Shown here: positions 61,501 to 64,000 of the stretch, piece by piece
Numbering within the stretch: position 1 is the first letter of the stretch
Layout of the letters: each line of letters opens with the position of its first letter
NCBI RefSeq assembly: GCF_001493375.1
Contig: NZ_LN929897.1
Location: forward strand, 766,754-830,753
Direction of reading: 5' to 3'
DNA length: 64,000 bases
Origin: Streptomyces specialis
Lineage (GTDB): Bacteria; Actinomycetota; Actinomycetes; Streptomycetales; Streptomycetaceae
The notes under the pieces: generated by a model
Database searches by the model: none
What the model was told of the DNA's origin: nothing
What the model saw: only the letters and a program-made list of their open reading frames with translations
Made by a program: the position numbers and the translations under genes

Positions 61501-62210
61501 AGCCGTAGCCGGGCTGCCGGCGCGGGTCGGGGGCCCGGCGGCCGGCCGCGGTGATGCCGAAGTCCCCGGCCAGGCCGATCAGTCCGCCGGTGTAGCCGCG
61601 CCCGCCCGCGCGGAACTCCCAGCCGCGGTCCGCGCGCACCGCCTCGCCGCCGACCAGTGCCGTCTCCCGGGGCAGCGGCGTCAGCGGCAGGACCGCCAGC
61701 GGGGGCGCGTCCGGCGCCGCCGCGTCGTGCAGCGCCAGCCGGGGGCGGCTGGCGGCGGCGCGGAAGCCGGCGTCGGTCGAGACGGCCAGCACCACGCGCC
61801 GGACCGTCGCGTCCAGCCGCGCCAGCTCCGCCTCGACCGTGTCCCGCAGACCCTCCGCGTCCCGCCGCTTCGGCAGCCGCCGGACCAGGCCCGTGGGGTG
61901 GCGCGGCTGGTTGTAGAACACGAAGTCGCCCTCGGTGCGCACCCGTCCGCCCGCGTCGACCAGCAGCACCGAGAGATCCAGATCCGGCACCGCGGGCCCC
62001 GAACCGACGGCGATGGGCGTCCACCTCACCACGGCGCGTAACACGCCGAAGGGAAGGTGAATTGTTGCCCCCTTCTCCAGCGCACGTGTCATAACAGGAA
62101 TCCTGCCTGTCGCCACACCCCCGAAACAATGGCCCGCCTACGATTGCCGAGGGATCCGGTGCGGCCAGTGGAGCGTCCGGAGTGACCGAGTCGACAAGTC
62201 GGGGAGTTCT

Positions 62211-63374
62211 ATGCGGCATTACGGGCATCTCTCGCCTGCGCAGCGTCGCGCGCTGTTCCACCAGGAGCCGGCCGAGTTCGGGCCGGATTCGCCCGTCAGG
62301 ACGCTGGGGGTCGCGCTGGGCGCCACCCTCTACAGTCCGGCGACCCGCACCCGGCTCGCCGCCGACATCCGCAAGCAGGCGGCGGCGGGCGTGGTGTCCA
62401 TGGTGCTGTGCCTGGAGGATTCCATCAGCGACGCCGAGGTGCCCGGCGCGGAGGAGAATCTGGTCAAGCAGTTCGGCAAGCTGATGCGCGAGGAGCGGCA
62501 CGCCGATCTGCCGCTGCTCTTCGTCCGCGTCCGCGTGCCCGAGCAGATCACCAGCCTCACCAGCCGTCTGGGCCCGGCCGTCGATCTGCTCACCGGCTTC
62601 GTGATCCCCAAGTTCACCGCCGACTCGGGCCCCGCCTTCCTGGAGGCCCTCACCGGCGCCGAGGTGATGTCGGGCCGCCGGCTGCTGGCCATGCCGGTGC
62701 TGGAGTCGCCGGAGCTGCTGCACCTGGAGACCCGCGCCGAGGCCCTCACCGCCGCCGCCCGCGTCGTGGACAAGTACCGCGACCGCATACCGGCCGTCCG
62801 GCTGGGCGTCACCGACTTCTGCTCCGTCTACGGCCTGCGCCGCAGCCCCGAGATGACCGCGTACGACGTGCACCTCGTCGCGTCCGTCATCGCCGACGTC
62901 GTCAACGTCTTCGGCCGCGCCGACGGCACCGGTTACACGGTCAGCGGGCCGGTGTGGGAGTACTTCCGGGGCCAGGAGCGCATGTTCAAGCCGCAGTTGC
63001 GCAACAGCCCGTTCAGCGGACGCGCCGAGGGCCTGCGCCGGCGCCTCATCGAGCGGGACATGGACAGCCTGCTCCAGGAGATCGAACTCGACCGCGCCAA
63101 CGGCCTGATGGGCAAGACCTGCATCCACCCCTCGCACGTCGCGCCCGTGCACGCGCTGTCCGTCGTCTCGCACGAGGAGTTCAGCGACGCGGCCGACATC
63201 ATCGGCACCGGCCCGGACGGCGGCGGCGTGCTCCGTTCCGCCTACACCAACAAGATGAACGAGGTGAAGCCGCACCGCGCCTGGGCCGAACGGACTCTGC
63301 TGCGCGCCGAGATGTTCGGCGTCGCCCGGGACGGCGTGGACTTCGTGGACCTGCTCGCGGCGGGCGTCGAATGA
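62211..63374 (+). CDS. HpcH/HpaI aldolase/citrate-lyase-type protein of the Ter cluster
   Basis: A 387-aa TIM-barrel lyase related to citrate lyase beta subunit (CitE). GVVSMVLCLEDSISDAEVPGAEENL carries the acidic metal-site residue. LTGFVIPKFTADSG, LLAMPVLESPELLHLETRAEAL and GLMGKTCIHPSHVAPVHALSVVSHEEF are conserved in the family. In Ter systems such enzymes belong to a proposed biosynthetic module with phosphoribosyltransferase and ATP-grasp proteins; the product is unknown. It overlaps the next gene by 4 bases (ATGA). Confidence 0.88.
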   Translation: MRHYGHLSPAQRRALFHQEPAEFGPDSPVRTLGVALGATLYSPATRTRLAADIRKQAAAGVVSMVLCLEDSISDAEVPGAEENLVKQFGKLMREERHADLPLLFVRVRVPEQITSLTSRLGPAVDLLTGFVIPKFTADSGPAFLEALTGAEVMSGRRLLAMPVLESPELLHLETRAEALTAAARVVDKYRDRIPAVRLGVTDFCSVYGLRRSPEMTAYDVHLVASVIADVVNVFGRADGTGYTVSGPVWEYFRGQERMFKPQLRNSPFSGRAEGLRRRLIERDMDSLLQEIELDRANGLMGKTCIHPSHVAPVHALSVVSHEEFSDAADIIGTGPDGGGVLRSAYTNKMNEVKPHRAWAERTLLRAEMFGVARDGVDFVDLLAAGVE

Positions 63375-64000
63375 GCGCCGCCGACCTGAACCCGGCCCAG
63401 GACCCGATATGGCCGGGCGAGTGGGTCTCCGCGCGCCTCGGCGTGCGGCTGCACGGCGACGGCGTGCGCGACCTCCTCGGTCTCGCGCTGCGCCGCAACC
63501 CCCGGCGCGCCCACCTGCTGGTGTCCGGCGTGCTCGGCAAGCACATCCCGCAGCGCCCGGCCGTCGTCCACGGCACCGGCGTCGAACTCGGCCGCCGCGT
63601 CGCCGCGCTGCTGGGCCCGGCGGCGGCCCGCGAGGCCGTCGTGCTCGGCTACGCGGAGACCGCGACCGGCCTCGGGCACTGCGTCGCGGACGGCCTCGGC
63701 GGCGTGCCGTACCTGCACTCGACGCGCCGCCCGGTGCCGGGCGTCGAGCCGGTCGGCGGCTTCGAGGAGGAGCACAGCCACCACACGTCGCACCTGCTGC
63801 TGCCGGCCGATCCCGCGCTGCTCGACGGGGACGGACCGCTGGTGCTGGTGGACGACGAACTGTCCACCGGCCGGACCGTGCGGAACACCGTCGAGGCGCT
63901 GCACCGCCGCCGTCCCCGGCAGCGGTACGTGGTCGCCGCGCTGGTCGACATGCGCACGGACACCGAGCGCGAGGCGCTGGAGAAGTTCGCCGCCGACCTC
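63371..64000 (+). CDS. Phosphoribosyltransferase-domain protein of the Ter cluster, 3' end outside window
   Basis: At least 210 residues. The PRPP-binding signature LVLVDDELSTGRTVRNTVEAL is plain near residues 156-176. GRRVAALLG and VVLGYAETATGLGHCVADGLG precede it, the latter a TRSP/StiP-like feature with Thr-Gly-Leu-Gly. It resembles the PRTase-TRSP proteins of Ter biosynthetic modules. The ATG at 63371 overlaps the preceding TGA, so translation is coupled. The gene continues past base 64000. Confidence 0.86.
   Translation, partial: MSAADLNPAQDPIWPGEWVSARLGVRLHGDGVRDLLGLALRRNPRRAHLLVSGVLGKHIPQRPAVVHGTGVELGRRVAALLGPAAAREAVVLGYAETATGLGHCVADGLGGVPYLHSTRRPVPGVEPVGGFEEEHSHHTSHLLLPADPALLDGDGPLVLVDDELSTGRTVRNTVEALHRRRPRQRYVVAALVDMRTDTEREALEKFAADL

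Larger units (their letters stand above)
61281..62092 (-). pseudogene. TerD-like protein, frame broken by a 161-bp artefactual insertion
   Basis: The protein from ATG 62092 (MTRALEKGATIHLPFGVLRAVVRWTP; VPDLDLSVLLVDAGGRVRTEGDFVFYNQPRHPTGLVRRL; AGFRAAASRPRLALHDA; GLIGLAGDFGI) is a divergent TerD-domain protein. It runs in frame to ~61550. The tail PQPDPAFTLPPQGPQFLP to the stop at 61281 is in another frame. A 57-bp block (61340-61396) is repeated exactly at 61501-61557 with 104 bp of adapter-like sequence between. Removing 161 bp restores one frame of 217 codons (651 bases). So the native gene is almost surely intact. Confidence 0.85.

Noticed and set aside
61340..61557. Transposon insertion with target-site duplication
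   Set aside because: A 57-bp identical duplication is far too long for a transposase target duplication. The 104-bp filler has no terminal repeats or ORF and resembles adapters.
61281..63275. 664-codon minus-strand frame containing the TerD tail
   Set aside because: Most of it is antisense to the HpcH/HpaI gene; it only catches the displaced TerD C-terminus because of the 161-bp insertion.

Overview
The window looks like chromosome from Streptomyces or a very close actinobacterial relative. Base composition is very high in G+C with strong third-position bias, GTG starts are common, and many genes have a TANNNT -10 hexamer 6-7 bases before the start codon (leaderless style). The gene set is also typical: FasR-FabD-FabH, an HrdA-like sigma factor beside DnaG, a GlnR-type box at nasA, DUF3052, a homodimeric AceE, and a Streptomyces-style type VII secretion (ESX) cluster. 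I found no tRNA, rRNA, CRISPR array, prophage or insertion sequence.

Layout. 1-3.7 kb: end of a sulfotransferase, an AAC(2')-I type acetyltransferase, and a stand-alone T7SS-type polymorphic toxin with a candidate immunity gene. 3.7-9.6 kb: GNAT, AraC regulator, PAP2/diacylglycerol-kinase fusion, cupin, and nitrate reductase NasA. 9.7-16.6 kb: sirohydrochlorin chelatase, dGTPase, FAD reductase, Acg-type nitroreductase, GNAT, PoxB. 16.7-21.4 kb: an unknown fragment, DNA primase and HrdA-like sigma factor. 21.4-34.9 kb: an ESX cluster. On the minus strand it has a small membrane protein, eccD, an EspI-like ATPase, eccC and a DUF6177 gene. On the plus strand it has two WXG100 proteins, a DUF6507 gene, a 699-aa polymorphic toxin, its candidate immunity gene and two orphan genes. 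34.9-42.4 kb: a broken endonuclease V, SDR and LuxR genes flanking a large nested palindrome, DoxX-xylulokinase, a two-gene K+/H+ antiporter operon and an ArsR regulator. 42.5-50.5 kb: SRPBCC, acetoacetate decarboxylase-like, PhoX-like phosphatase with a PHO box, pentapeptide-repeat membrane protein, FabH, FabD, FasR, pirin. 50.6-58.6 kb: serine hydrolase, MerR plus aldo/keto reductase, DUF4429, potassium channel, AceE, DUF3052. 58.7-64 kb: peroxiredoxin and a Ter (tellurium/stress) cluster with a DUF475 membrane protein, two TerD-domain proteins, a HpcH/HpaI lyase and a phosphoribosyltransferase.

A caution for every reader: the sequence carries at least four scars that match Illumina Nextera (Tn5) transposase adapters, two of them with homopolymer C or G-rich runs. 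They lie at about 17.08-17.15 kb, 18.65-19.66 kb (inside dnaG), 50.47-50.60 kb (end of a serine hydrolase) and 61.34-61.56 kb (inside a TerD gene). They are most simply assembly artefacts. They explain why dnaG looks 992 codons long, why a TerD gene is frameshifted, and why gene order across these points cannot be trusted.

The most biologically interesting content is the ESX/polymorphic-toxin system. Two effector-immunity pairs share an N-terminal secretion-type architecture but have unrelated C-terminal tips. The tips and immunity genes have weaker GC3 bias than their surroundings, and the cluster shows no eccB, eccE or mycosin gene in this window.
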